Below are positions 7,738-16,120 of a stretch of DNA of 53,875 nucleotides, in pieces; the first letter of the stretch is position 1; each line of letters begins with the position of its first letter. The translations under genes and the position numbers were made by a program. The notes beneath the pieces are model-generated. The model was not told the origin of the DNA, ran no database searches, and worked only from the letters and a program-made list of their open reading frames with translations. Origin of the DNA: Symbiobacterium terraclitae (GTDB lineage Bacteria; Bacillota; Sulfobacillia; Symbiobacteriales; Symbiobacteriaceae); contig NZ_JAGGLG010000030.1 of the NCBI RefSeq assembly GCF_017874315.1, positions 1 to 53,875 of the forward strand, in the 5' to 3' direction.

Positions 7738-8718
7738 ATGCGAAGCGGCGAGCGCATCCTCATGCTGCAGCGGCGCTTCCCCAGCGCCAACATGGCCCTC
7801 GTGACCGGCCCGCGGCCGATCCTCGTGGACACGGGCTTCGGCAGCGACCTGCCCGAGACCGAGCGGCTCCTCGCCCAGCTGGGCGTGCCGCCGGCGAAGC
7901 TCCACCTGATCGCCAACACCCACTTCCACGTGGACCACGCAGGCGGCAACCACGGCCTCCAGCAGGCCTACGGCGTGCCCGTCGCAGCCAGCGCCCCGGA
8001 CGCGGCGCTGGTCAACGGCCGCCACCCCAACGCCTGCGACGCTGCGTTTCTGGACCATCCGGTCCAGCACTACCGCGTGGACCGCGTCCTGCGGGACGGA
8101 GATGAGCTGGACACGGGCGAGGTGGTGCTCCGGGTGCTGGCCACCCCGGGCCACACGGCCAGCCACCTCTCCTTCTACGCGCCCGCCGAGCGGGTGCTGG
8201 TGCTGGGCGACGTGTTCCACAGGGACGACGTCGCCTGGCTCAACCTCTGCACCGACGGCCCGGACCCCGTCGAGCAGATGCTGGCCACGCTGGACCGGCT
8301 GGCCCGCCTGCCCGTGGCCTGGGCCTGCTCCGGCCACGGCCCCCGCATCGACGACGTTCCCGCCGCCCTGGACGCCGCCCGACGCCGGTACGAGAAGTGG
8401 CGGGAGCAGCCCCAGAAGATCGGCTGGCACGCGTGCAAGCGCCTCTTCGGCTCCGCCTTGATGCTGGAAGGAGGCATGGATGCGGAACGGGTGCGGGCCT
8501 ACCTGCTGAACGCCCCGTGGTTTGTCGAGAGCAGCAGGCGGATCTTCGAACGGCAGCCGGAGGAGTTCGCAGACCAGCTGGTGGCCGAGATGCTGCGCGC
8601 ACGAGCCGCCCGCTGGCAAGACGGGCGGCTCGTCCCTCTCACGCCGTATACCCCGGTGCCGGCGGGATGGGTTCGGCCGGACATGCGGCCGCGCTTCTGG
8701 CCCCGGGACGCCCTCTAG
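7738..8718 (+). CDS. Metallo-beta-lactamase fold hydrolase
   Basis: A 326-residue cytosolic hydrolase with the dinuclear zinc site of the MBL superfamily: THFHVDHAGG (H62, H64, D66, H67), ATPGHTASH for the next His, VLGDVFHRDD for the bridging Asp and CSGHGP for the last His. A C-terminal helical extension of about 80 residues follows. This layout matches the broad group that includes glyoxalase II and LACTB2-like proteins; the substrate cannot be told. It follows a probable thioesterase remnant by four bases under a palindrome-flanked promoter, so the old operon may have handled thioesters. The stop overlaps that of the convergent FMN reductase in CTAG. Confidence 0.88.
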   Translation: MRSGERILMLQRRFPSANMALVTGPRPILVDTGFGSDLPETERLLAQLGVPPAKLHLIANTHFHVDHAGGNHGLQQAYGVPVAASAPDAALVNGRHPNACDAAFLDHPVQHYRVDRVLRDGDELDTGEVVLRVLATPGHTASHLSFYAPAERVLVLGDVFHRDDVAWLNLCTDGPDPVEQMLATLDRLARLPVAWACSGHGPRIDDVPAALDAARRRYEKWREQPQKIGWHACKRLFGSALMLEGGMDAERVRAYLLNAPWFVESSRRIFERQPEEFADQLVAEMLRARAARWQDGRLVPLTPYTPVPAGWVRPDMRPRFWPRDAL

Positions 8719-9296
8719 ACCCTGAGGTTCATCTCCTGGCGCACGGCCTTCATGGCCTTGGTCCAGGCGACCAGCTGGTCCAGCATGGTGTTGAGCGCCG
8801 GCAGGTGGACCTCCTCGTTGGGCTTGAAGATGCTGAAGTTCTCGAAGTCGGTGAACAGCGAGAAGGAGACCTGCTGGCGCACGTGGGCCACCTGCACCTC
8901 AGACATGATGGTGCGCAGGTTCTCGATGGCCCGCGCTCCCCCGAGGCTGCCGTAGCCCACAAAGGCTGCGGCCTTGTTGTTCCACTCGAGGTAGAGGAAG
9001 TCGATGGCGTTCTTCAGCGCGCCGGACGTGGCGTGGTTGTACTCGGGGGTCACGAAGATGAAGCCGTCAAGGGAGTCGATCTTCGCGGACCAGCGCTTGG
9101 TGTGCTCGTGCTGGTAGTTCTTCCCGAACGACGGCGGCATCGGCTCGTCGTACACCGGCAGGTTGAAATCCTTCAGGTCCACCAACTCGAACTCGGCATC
9201 GGTCCGCTTCCTGGCGTGCTCGTAGACCCAGCGGGCCACCGCCTCGCCGTTCCGCCCCGGGCGCGTGCTCCCGATGATGATCCCGATCCTGACCAC
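8715..9296 (-). CDS. NADPH-dependent FMN reductase family protein
   Basis: A 193-residue flavodoxin-fold reductase. The phosphate-binding loop GSTRPGRNGE at residues 9-18 and the PEYNHATSGALKNAIDFL block are signatures of the YieF/ArsH/SsuE-like group that passes electrons from NAD(P)H via FMN to quinones, chromate, azo dyes or a partner oxygenase. The start is GTG at 9296 with AGGGGGAAGG upstream. The gene seems to be monocistronic, and there is no neighbouring oxygenase to suggest a partner. Confidence 0.88.
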   Translation of the reverse strand: MVRIGIIIGSTRPGRNGEAVARWVYEHARKRTDAEFELVDLKDFNLPVYDEPMPPSFGKNYQHEHTKRWSAKIDSLDGFIFVTPEYNHATSGALKNAIDFLYLEWNNKAAAFVGYGSLGGARAIENLRTIMSEVQVAHVRQQVSFSLFTDFENFSIFKPNEEVHLPALNTMLDQLVAWTKAMKAVRQEMNLRV

Positions 9297-9378
9297 GTTC
9301 CTTCCCCCTGTCTGCTCGCCTCTGGCAGGGCCTGGCTGACCCGTTGCCCGGGACCAGTTTCACCAGTGCGGAACGCGG

Positions 9379-11553
9379 CTATGCGGTGGCCGCCGGGCAG
9401 TACTTCCCGAACCAGCGCAGCATCTTGTGGAACCGGTCCACCCGCAGCGCGGGCGGGCCCTGGCGGGTCAGGTCGTGGTTGGACCTGGGGTGCCGCACCA
9501 GCTCGGTGGGCGCCTGGCCGTAGAACTTGATGGCCATGTAGAACTGCTCCGCCTGCTCGATGGGGCAACGGTAGTCGAACTCCGAGTGCATGATGCAGAT
9601 CGGGGTCTTCACGTTCTTCACGTAGGCCAGCGGCGAGATGCGCCAGAGCTCCTGCACGCCCTCGGGCGACCAGGGGTCCTCCACCTTGTGCTGGATCTGG
9701 TTGAAGAACGGCCCGAAGTCGGGCGTGCCGCTGAAGGAGACCCAGTTGGAGATCGACCGGTGGGTGATGGCGGCGGCGAAGCGGTCGGTCTGGGTGACGA
9801 TCCAGTTGGTCATGAAGCCGCCGTAGGAGCCGCCGGTGACGGCCAGCCGCTTCTCGTCCACCCAGCCGAAGGTGAGCGCGTGGTCCACCGCGTCCATCAG
9901 GTCCTTGTAGTCGCGGTTGCCATAGTCGCCGCGCACCGCGTCGACGAAGGCCTGCCCGTAGCTGGTGGAGCCGCGCGGGTTGATGAAGAGCACGCCGTAG
10001 CCCGCGGCCGCCAGGAGCTGCATCTCCTGGTAGAAGGCGTACCCGAAGCAGGTGTGGGGACCGCCGTGGATCTCCAGCACGAGCGGGTACTTCTGCCCCT
10101 CCCGGAAGCCCACCGGCTTCATCAGCCAGCCGTGCAGGTCCCAGCCGTCCCTCGCCTTGAAGTTGAGCTCCTGGACCTCAGGCCACTCGATTCCGGCGAA
10201 GAGCTCCTCGTTGACCGCGGTGAGCCGCCGCTCCTCGCCCGTGGCCACCTCGTAGACGTGGAGGTCGCTGATCTCGAACATGGAGCCGGCCACGAAGGCC
10301 AGCCTCTGGCCCTGGCGGTCGAAGGTCCCGCCAGAGATCTCCCGCTGCCCGCCCACCAGGCGCTGCGGCCTGTCGCCGCTGACGGGGAAGGCGTAGACGG
10401 AGCAGGCTCCCCGCTCCACCACGGGCACGTAGATCCAGTGGCCGTCGGGCGACCAGGTGACCTCCACCCCGTTTCCGCCGGGCCGCACGTCTGCGCCGAC
10501 GCTGTCAAAAAACTGCAGGTCGTAATGGTCCAGGATGCGGGGCTCGCCGCCGCCGGCCGGATAGAGGTAGATCTTCGGCTGCGTGGCATTATGGTACTCG
10601 TTCTGGTGGCCGATGACGGCGAGGGTCGTGCCGTCGGGCGAGAACCGGGCGCCGTAGAACGCCCCGATGGAGCCGGTGATGTTGACGGGCCGGAAGGCGG
10701 CCTCCGCCTCCTCCGCGGCCTTCTGCAGCTGCTCGGCCAGCGCCTTCTTCTCCTCCTCGCCGGGCTCCGCGGCGCCGGGCGCGGGCGGGGCCACGGACGC
10801 CCGGGCTGCAGGCGAGCCCTCGTGGGGCACCGGCACGACGAAGATGTCGCGGATCCGGAAGGACTCGTCCTCGGTGCGGTTGGCACCGAAGGCGAGGAAC
10901 CGGCCGTCGGGCGACCACTCGGCGCCGCCGTGGTCGAAGTAGCCCCACGTCACCTGCACCGGCTTCGGCTGGGGATCGCCCGGCGCCGGCACGGGCACGA
11001 CCCAGATCTGCGCCTTGCGGTCGGGCTTGATGCCCGTGGCATCGTCCCGCCAGCGCATGGCGGTGAAGGTGCGGGCCTCGTCCTTGGCCCTCTTCTCCTC
11101 GGCCTTCTTGTCGGCCTCGCTCTTGGCCCGGGTGAGCAGCTCCCGCTTGTCCTCGGGGCCCACGGCCGAGGTGAACGCGATGTAGCGGCCGTCCGGCGAC
11201 CAGACGGGGTTGCTCGCGCCGTGGCGCATCTGGGTCAGCTGCCAGGCCTCGCCGCCGTGCCGGCCGATCAGCCAGATCTGCCTGTCGCCCCCCCGGTCGG
11301 AGACGAAGGCCAGGGTCTGGCCGTCCGGCGACCAGCGGGGGGAGCTGTCGTTCTTCGGCCCCTGGGTGAAGGGCGCCGGCCGGCCCCCTGCCGCGGGCAC
11401 CATCCAGATGTGGGACCGGCGCTCCTTCGACTCGGGGTCAATGTGGGTGCGAACGAAGGCAATAACCTCGCCGTCAGGGGAGATCTGCGGATCGCTGACC
11501 GTGACGAATCTGTACAGATCTTCGGGCACCAGGCGTCGCTTCTGTCCAGGCAA
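9379..11553 (-). CDS. S9 family prolyl oligopeptidase / acylaminoacyl peptidase
   Basis: A 724-residue serine peptidase. The N-terminal two thirds is a beta-propeller with recurring SPDG units (ISPDGEVIAFV, WSPDGQTLAFV, WSPDGRYIAFT and others); the C-terminal alpha/beta-hydrolase domain holds S576 in GGSYGG, D660 in HSEFDYRCP and H693 in RSNHD. A Lys/Ala/Glu-rich insertion (EEEKKALAEQLQKAAEEAEA) lies in the propeller. There is no signal peptide, so it is probably cytosolic peptide turnover. The TTG at 11553 is the start: AAAGGAGG lies seven bases upstream, and the sequence before it is not conserved. It is divergent from sfsA. Confidence 0.92.
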   Translation of the reverse strand: MPGQKRRLVPEDLYRFVTVSDPQISPDGEVIAFVRTHIDPESKERRSHIWMVPAAGGRPAPFTQGPKNDSSPRWSPDGQTLAFVSDRGGDRQIWLIGRHGGEAWQLTQMRHGASNPVWSPDGRYIAFTSAVGPEDKRELLTRAKSEADKKAEEKRAKDEARTFTAMRWRDDATGIKPDRKAQIWVVPVPAPGDPQPKPVQVTWGYFDHGGAEWSPDGRFLAFGANRTEDESFRIRDIFVVPVPHEGSPAARASVAPPAPGAAEPGEEEKKALAEQLQKAAEEAEAAFRPVNITGSIGAFYGARFSPDGTTLAVIGHQNEYHNATQPKIYLYPAGGGEPRILDHYDLQFFDSVGADVRPGGNGVEVTWSPDGHWIYVPVVERGACSVYAFPVSGDRPQRLVGGQREISGGTFDRQGQRLAFVAGSMFEISDLHVYEVATGEERRLTAVNEELFAGIEWPEVQELNFKARDGWDLHGWLMKPVGFREGQKYPLVLEIHGGPHTCFGYAFYQEMQLLAAAGYGVLFINPRGSTSYGQAFVDAVRGDYGNRDYKDLMDAVDHALTFGWVDEKRLAVTGGSYGGFMTNWIVTQTDRFAAAITHRSISNWVSFSGTPDFGPFFNQIQHKVEDPWSPEGVQELWRISPLAYVKNVKTPICIMHSEFDYRCPIEQAEQFYMAIKFYGQAPTELVRHPRSNHDLTRQGPPALRVDRFHKMLRWFGKYCPAATA

Positions 11554-11591
11554 GGCGCATCCTCCTTTGCGGGGCACTCCTTCTTTCTTAC

Positions 11592-11608
11592 ACAGGCGGG
11601 CCGCCTGT
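11592..11608. promoter_or_regulatory. 17-bp palindrome between S9 peptidase and sfsA
   Basis: ACAGGCGG-g-CCGCCTGT is a perfect palindrome with a one-base centre, too tight to be a hairpin, in the 170-bp divergent gap and 39 bp upstream of the peptidase start. It is a candidate operator; no regulator is identified. Confidence 0.3.
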
Positions 11609-11724
11609 ACCTCCCCGCGCAGGGTTGGGGAGGTGACGAGTCGAAGTGCCCGGTGGGGAGCATCTGGCTGGGCGTGCTGCGAGCGTGGAGCAGCCCCAGC
11701 ACTTCCCCGAAGGGGGTCATCGAC

Positions 11725-12444
11725 GTGATCGAAACCCGAGTCCCTGCCACATTCATCAACCGCCCCAACCGGTTTGTCGCCCGGGTCCGCCTCGACGACG
11801 GGCGGGAACTGGCCGTGCACGTGGCCTCCTCCGGGCGCATGGCGGAACTCCTCGTGCCCGGCGCGCCGGTGGTCGTATCCCTGACGGCAGGCTCGCCCGA
11901 GCCCGGGCGCAAGACCGCCGGCCGGCTGCTGACGGTCCGCACCGGGTCCACGTGGGTCTCCGTCGACACCTCGCTGCCCGGTAAGCTCTTCCGCCTGGCG
12001 GCGGCCCGGGGGGAGTGCCCGCCCTTCGCCGGCTACACCGACGTGCGGCCCGAGTACCGGTACGGCGAGAGCCGCATCGACTTCCTGCTGACGGCGCCGG
12101 ACCTGCCGCCCTGCCTGGTGGAGGTCAAGTCGGTCACCTCGGTGTTGCCCGACGCTGACGGGGTGCGGGTGGCCCGCTTCCCCGACGCCCCCACCGGTCG
12201 CGGCGCCCGCCACCTGCGGGAGCTGGCCGGGGCCCTGCAGCACGGGTACCGGGCGGCCGTCTGCTTCATCGTGCAGCGGGACGACGCCGAGGCCTTCGGG
12301 CCCTGGGACGACATCGACCCGGTCTTCGGCGACACCCTGCGGGAGGTGGCGCAGGCGGGCGTGGAGGTATACGCCCTCGTGATGCACGTGTCACCCGAGG
12401 GTGCGGTCCTGCGGGGGATGCTGCCGGTTCGGCTGGGTCGCTGA
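11725..12444 (+). CDS. sfsA: SfsA family DNA-binding / nuclease-like protein
   Basis: SfsA was named for sugar-fermentation stimulation in E. coli and has an OB-like N-terminal domain plus a restriction-endonuclease-like C-terminal domain. This 239-residue protein shows the family order: FINRPNRFVARV, HVASSGRMAELL (where most homologs have CPNTGRM), YGESRIDFLL, CLVEVKSVT and an AVCFIVQRDDAEAFGPWDDIDP block. The start is GTG at 11725 with GGGGG eight bases upstream. The exact biochemical role of the family is unsettled. Confidence 0.9.
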   Translation: MIETRVPATFINRPNRFVARVRLDDGRELAVHVASSGRMAELLVPGAPVVVSLTAGSPEPGRKTAGRLLTVRTGSTWVSVDTSLPGKLFRLAAARGECPPFAGYTDVRPEYRYGESRIDFLLTAPDLPPCLVEVKSVTSVLPDADGVRVARFPDAPTGRGARHLRELAGALQHGYRAAVCFIVQRDDAEAFGPWDDIDPVFGDTLREVAQAGVEVYALVMHVSPEGAVLRGMLPVRLGR

Positions 12445-12531
12445 AGTGCGGCGGACCGCGAAGTACGGCAGTGGGCTGGTCGCTGTAGCGAACCAGTCCG
12501 CTTATGAAATGCATCAGTCTGCGATATCAGA

Positions 12532-12573
12532 ACAGCCCGCGGCGCACCGCGCGGTGGCCGCGGGCTGTTTCTT
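12532..12573 (+). terminator. Rho-independent terminator after sfsA
   Basis: ACAGCCCGCGG (12532-12542) pairs with CCGCGGGCTGT (12558-12568), followed by TTTCTT. It lies between sfsA and the convergent lanC-like gene and could serve both. Confidence 0.75.
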
Positions 12574-12599
12574 GGCGACGGTCGCTGTCGTTCACGTCA

Positions 12600-13889
12600 T
12601 CACCGGCTCAGCCGCCCCGGCGTCAGCATGAGCGCCAGGACCGGCGGAACCGTGGGGTCGCACAGGCGCAGCAGGTGGTAGCCGATCCCGGCGGTGCCGA
12701 TCATCAGGCTCGGGTTGGGGCCCCCGGCGTTCACACCCGACGGCCAGCCGCCCGACGCCCCGTAGCGCCGCACGAGCGCCAGCGCCGCGTCCACGGCCCG
12801 CTGTCGACAGCTGCCGTCGAACCAGTCGCCGTACATCAGGAGGACCTCCGAGAGCCCGGCGATGCCGTGGCAGAGCGTCGCATCGTACCCGGTCTGGGTC
12901 AGCCGCTCCGACAGCGCGGCGCCGGCCACCCGCACGCCGGCCTCGGCCATCCGCCGGTGCTGTGCGGCCATCTCGGGATCCAGCAGCGCCGCGAGCATCC
13001 GGGCGATGGCGATGCCCGGCCCGCCGTGGCACCAGCCCCGCTGGAAGGTGCCCTGCACCTCCCCCTCCTCGGCCCGGTAGGGGAAGCGGGTGTCGACCCA
13101 GTTCCCCGCCGCGGGGCTGTAGAGCGAGTCCTCGAAGGCGAAGGCGCCGCGGGCGGTGCGGAGGAACCTCCCGTCCCCGGTGGCCGCGTGGAGCGCCATC
13201 AGCGCAAGCCCGCAGCCCGATGCGCCGTGGGAGAAGCCGGTGGCCGGCCGCGCGTCCCGGGTGCCGCTGAGCCTGCCGGAATCCCACCAGCACATCTCCC
13301 CAGACCAGCTGGCCTCCCGGCAGAGCTCCTCCCCGCAGGCCACGGCCAGGTCGGCGAACGCCTTGTACCCCGGGCGCCGCGAAAGGGCCAGCAGCACGGG
13401 AATCGCCCCGGCGTTGCCGCTGATCACGTCCAGCGTGTGGGCCGTGGCCATGCCATCCAGAACGCAGGCGGCAAGCCAGCCCATCTCGTCCGCGAGATCC
13501 GCGCCGGCGGCCGCGTCCGTCAGCCGGCAGGCCGCCCAGAGCAAGCCCAGGTGCCCTGCGAAAAAGGAGAGCGGCGAGGCCCCGGTCGGGGAGCGCTGCA
13601 TATACCGCACGGAGCGGCGCAGCGCAGCCCGTGCGGTCGCGGCGAAGGCTGGGTCGCCGGTGGCGCGGTGGAGTTCGGTCAGGAAGAGCGCGATGCCTGC
13701 GCTGCCGCCGTAGAGCTCGGGGCCCAGCGCGGCGGCGCGCACCGAGTAGCGCGCCAGCAGCCCGTCCTGGATGTCCTGCCGCCCCATCCAGTTGCAGTGC
13801 CGCCCGGTCCGGTCGTACCAGGCATCCCGGCAGAGCGTGCGCCCGATGGCCGCAGCGGCCTCCAGAAGTTCGGCGCGGTATCCGTCCAT
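12600..13889 (-). CDS. Stand-alone LanC-type lanthionine cyclase
   Basis: A 429-residue protein with the (alpha/alpha)6 LanC fold. Zinc ligands are intact: C287 in RGWCHGGPG and C340-H341 in LCHGIAG. The repeated GG/GxxG turns (GGSAGIALF, GFSHGASGCGLAL, GTAGIGYHLL) are also present. LanC enzymes bind the peptide Cys thiolate to zinc and add it to dehydrated Ser/Thr, forming (methyl)lanthionine. No LanM or LanL dehydratase domain is attached and no LanB is nearby. It is the last gene of the operon precursor - APH kinase - HopA1 - LanC, ten bases after the HopA1 stop with GGGGGGAG before its ATG. So its dehydrated substrate is inferred to come from the kinase/HopA1 pair. Confidence 0.88.
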   Translation of the reverse strand: MDGYRAELLEAAAAIGRTLCRDAWYDRTGRHCNWMGRQDIQDGLLARYSVRAAALGPELYGGSAGIALFLTELHRATGDPAFAATARAALRRSVRYMQRSPTGASPLSFFAGHLGLLWAACRLTDAAAGADLADEMGWLAACVLDGMATAHTLDVISGNAGAIPVLLALSRRPGYKAFADLAVACGEELCREASWSGEMCWWDSGRLSGTRDARPATGFSHGASGCGLALMALHAATGDGRFLRTARGAFAFEDSLYSPAAGNWVDTRFPYRAEEGEVQGTFQRGWCHGGPGIAIARMLAALLDPEMAAQHRRMAEAGVRVAGAALSERLTQTGYDATLCHGIAGLSEVLLMYGDWFDGSCRQRAVDAALALVRRYGASGGWPSGVNAGGPNPSLMIGTAGIGYHLLRLCDPTVPPVLALMLTPGRLSR

Positions 13890-13899
13890 GCGCTCCCCC

Positions 13900-14919
13900 C
13901 TAAGGTGACAGCCCCCGCGCGTAGTCGTCCGCCGAGCCCGGCTCCAGCCAGGGGCGCAGGGGGTCGAGCCCGCGCTCCCGCATCACCCCGGCCACCACGC
14001 GGAGGCGGGCGTCCAGGTCGGCCGCGCCCTCGGCCTGGCAGCGGTACAGCCCTTCCGCCACCACCCGGCAGCGGGACTGCCCGAAGCTGAGCCCTCCGCC
14101 CGGGTCCTCGGCGAGGCCCAGCCCCGGCGCCAGCGGCTTGGTGAACATGGGCACCTCCCGGTGGAGCCTGGAGCCGAGGCCGCGGTACAGCTGCCGGAGG
14201 ATCGGGCGGAGCCGGCCGAAGTCGGTCCGGTGCACGTAGAGCACCCCGGCGTCGGCCCGCCGGTACTGCCGGGGGTGCGACAGGACCTTGGCCTTGAAGG
14301 GGATCTCCTCCCGGTTGAGCAGTTCGGTCACCATCCGCACGTAGGGAATGGCGGCGGCCGGCGACAGGTTCCAGTAGAGGCGCAGCAAGGGGCCGGCCTC
14401 CGGCAGCCTGTTCCCCAGCGCCATGTAGTACGCGGGGAAGAGGTGCCGCAGCTCCTTCGCCAGCTGCACGGAGCAGGCTTCCCCGGGGGAAGGCGCCGCC
14501 GATGGCGCACCGGTGCGGGTGCGGACCTGCGCCGGCCCGGCCCAGAACGTCACCCCGTCCTTCCGCACCGCGACCTGCCCGTCCGGCTCGACCCCGGCGA
14601 CGACCCACCCGCCCTCCCAGGCTCCCCGGCCGCGGTTGGCGCGGGAGAGGGCGGCGATGAACCCGCTGGCCTCCGCAGGGTCGGCGCCGGCGGCCGGCCC
14701 GCCCGGCCTCGGCCGGCAGTAGAAGCCCTGGTAGAGCTCCGCCTCCAGCGCCCGGACCAGGGGCTCGGCGGGCTGCTCCCTCGACCCGCCCGACGGGGTG
14801 ACGACCTCCATCCGGGTCAGGTCCCGCACCGCGCCGCGCAGGGCGAACCGGGTCGGACTCTGAATGTCCACGGCCTGCACGACCGCGCGGATGTCCGGGT
14901 GAAGGGGCGGCGCGCTCAT
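13900..14919 (-). CDS. HopA1-domain protein, putative phospho-Ser/Thr lyase of RiPP maturation
   Basis: A 339-residue protein. The core (LVRALEAELYQGFYCRP, then YYMALGNRLP, LLRLYWNLSPAAAIPYV, FKAKVLSHP, RADAGVLYV, PMFTKPLAPGLGLAEDP, SFGQSRCRVVAEGLY) matches the pattern of the HopA1 effector family, including the K and R residues that in phosphothreonine-lyase-type proteins bind phosphate. HopA1 proteins paired with an APH-like kinase dehydrate Ser/Thr in thioamitide (TvaC/TvaD) and class V lanthipeptide (LxmK/LxmY) pathways. The ATG at 14919 overlaps the kinase stop as ATGA, and GGAGG precedes it. The call rests on recognising the family pattern and on context. Confidence 0.75.
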   Translation of the reverse strand: MSAPPLHPDIRAVVQAVDIQSPTRFALRGAVRDLTRMEVVTPSGGSREQPAEPLVRALEAELYQGFYCRPRPGGPAAGADPAEASGFIAALSRANRGRGAWEGGWVVAGVEPDGQVAVRKDGVTFWAGPAQVRTRTGAPSAAPSPGEACSVQLAKELRHLFPAYYMALGNRLPEAGPLLRLYWNLSPAAAIPYVRMVTELLNREEIPFKAKVLSHPRQYRRADAGVLYVHRTDFGRLRPILRQLYRGLGSRLHREVPMFTKPLAPGLGLAEDPGGGLSFGQSRCRVVAEGLYRCQAEGAADLDARLRVVAGVMRERGLDPLRPWLEPGSADDYARGLSP

Positions 14920-16046
14920 CCGACCGCCTCCAGCCCGAAGAGCTCCCTCCTGCCGCGCGCCGGATCGGCCAGCAGGTTGAGGGCCGCCTGCATGAGGAGC
15001 ACCGACGGGACGGGCATGACGGCGAAGTGGCCGGCGATCTCGTAGGCCGTCTGCAGCGTGCGGACCGCCGCGAAGCGCACGGCGCGCTCCAGCAGCGCTT
15101 CCGCCTCCCGAGCCGGCAGCCTGCGTTCGGCGGCGTACGCCCGCCACAGGGCCCGGACCGCCGGCTGGAGGACGGACAGCGGGTACCGGGCGGCCGCGAT
15201 CATCTCCTCCAGCGGCCGGTCGTGGGGCATCGAGACGACCCAGAAGAAGAGGAAGTCGTTCAGGGCTCCGGCCAGGTCCCAGGCGGAGTCACCCAGCTGC
15301 ACCAACTCCCAGTCCACCAGGGCGACGCGCTGCGCCCCCGTGCTGTCGGTGAGGACGAGGCAGTTGTCCATCTTGACGTCGCCGTGGATCAGCGTCTCGC
15401 GCCGCCACAGGGCGCGCAGGGCGTCGAGGCCGCGGAAGACGGCCGGGCGCGCCTGCATGATCCGAACCATCTCCCGGTTGGCGGCGCTCATGTCGCGCAG
15501 GGCGTCGATGCGGGGGCGGTGCAGCGCGAAGCTCCAGGGCAGGTCGCTCCCCAGCCAGGAGAGGGCGGGGTCCCGGGACGGGTCGACCCCTGCGAAGGCC
15601 TCGTGCAGCCTGGCCAGCGCCTCGCCGACCAGCGCCGCAGCCTCCGCAGGGAATGCCTCCGGCCCGGCGCGCTCATAGTGCCGCCAGAGCGGGGTGGCCT
15701 CGGGCAGGAGCTCGAGGATGAGCAGCGCCCGGTCGGGGTCGGCGTGCACGAGCCGGGGCAGCAGGTCCCGCACGGGTTCGGCCCTGGGCGCCTGCCGGAA
15801 CCAGGCGTAGAAGCGCGCCTCCTGCCGCACGGTCTCCGCGGCGGGCGCCCCGGGCTCCGCGGGCTGCTTGATCAGGAAGCTGCCGCAGTTGGCGGAGGTG
15901 ACGTGGAGGTTCCGGTTGCGCCGGGAGGCGCTGATCACATCCAGCTGTCCGTCGACGACGGCCTCGCCGGTGATCAGGCCGAGGCTCATCAGGAAGGCCG
16001 GCGCCGAGTCCACGGTTACGACTGGGATGCCCACCCGGTGAGTCAC
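14916..16046 (-). CDS. APH-fold protein kinase, putative RiPP Ser/Thr kinase
   Basis: A 376-residue aminoglycoside-phosphotransferase-fold enzyme. ATP-site residues are intact: K60 in SFLIKQP, E76 in the following helix, the catalytic loop HGDVKMDN (D223, N228) and the metal-binding D245 in LVDWELVQLGD. Its position between a Cys/Thr-rich precursor gene and a HopA1 gene suggests that it phosphorylates peptide Ser/Thr residues rather than an antibiotic, as the homologous kinases of class V lanthipeptide and thioviridamide clusters are thought to do. The start is GTG at 16046; a second GTG 12 bases downstream is possible. A stable hairpin separates it from the precursor. Confidence 0.82.
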   Translation of the reverse strand: MTHRVGIPVVTVDSAPAFLMSLGLITGEAVVDGQLDVISASRRNRNLHVTSANCGSFLIKQPAEPGAPAAETVRQEARFYAWFRQAPRAEPVRDLLPRLVHADPDRALLILELLPEATPLWRHYERAGPEAFPAEAAALVGEALARLHEAFAGVDPSRDPALSWLGSDLPWSFALHRPRIDALRDMSAANREMVRIMQARPAVFRGLDALRALWRRETLIHGDVKMDNCLVLTDSTGAQRVALVDWELVQLGDSAWDLAGALNDFLFFWVVSMPHDRPLEEMIAAARYPLSVLQPAVRALWRAYAAERRLPAREAEALLERAVRFAAVRTLQTAYEIAGHFAVMPVPSVLLMQAALNLLADPARGRRELFGLEAVG

Positions 16047-16059
16047 ATCCTGTCAAGTC

Positions 16060-16098
16060 GGCCGTGTGGGGGCAGAGCGGTTCGCCCCGCACACGGCC
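16060..16098 (-). other. Hairpin between precursor and modification genes
   Basis: On the minus-strand transcript a 14-bp stem with one bulged C closes a ten-base loop; the arms are GGCCGTGTGCGGGGC and GCCCCCACACGGCC. No T-run follows, so partial termination or 3'-end protection of the precursor message is likelier than full termination. Confidence 0.6.
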
Positions 16099-16120
16099 GG
16101 ATTACTTCCGCTTGATCGCC

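Noticed and set aside
9427..12444. Very long plus-strand open frame of about 1005 codons
   Set aside because: It is antisense to the S9 peptidase over most of its length, has His/Arg/Gly-biased composition typical of shadow frames in GC-rich DNA, and only its last 240 codons (SfsA) are coding.
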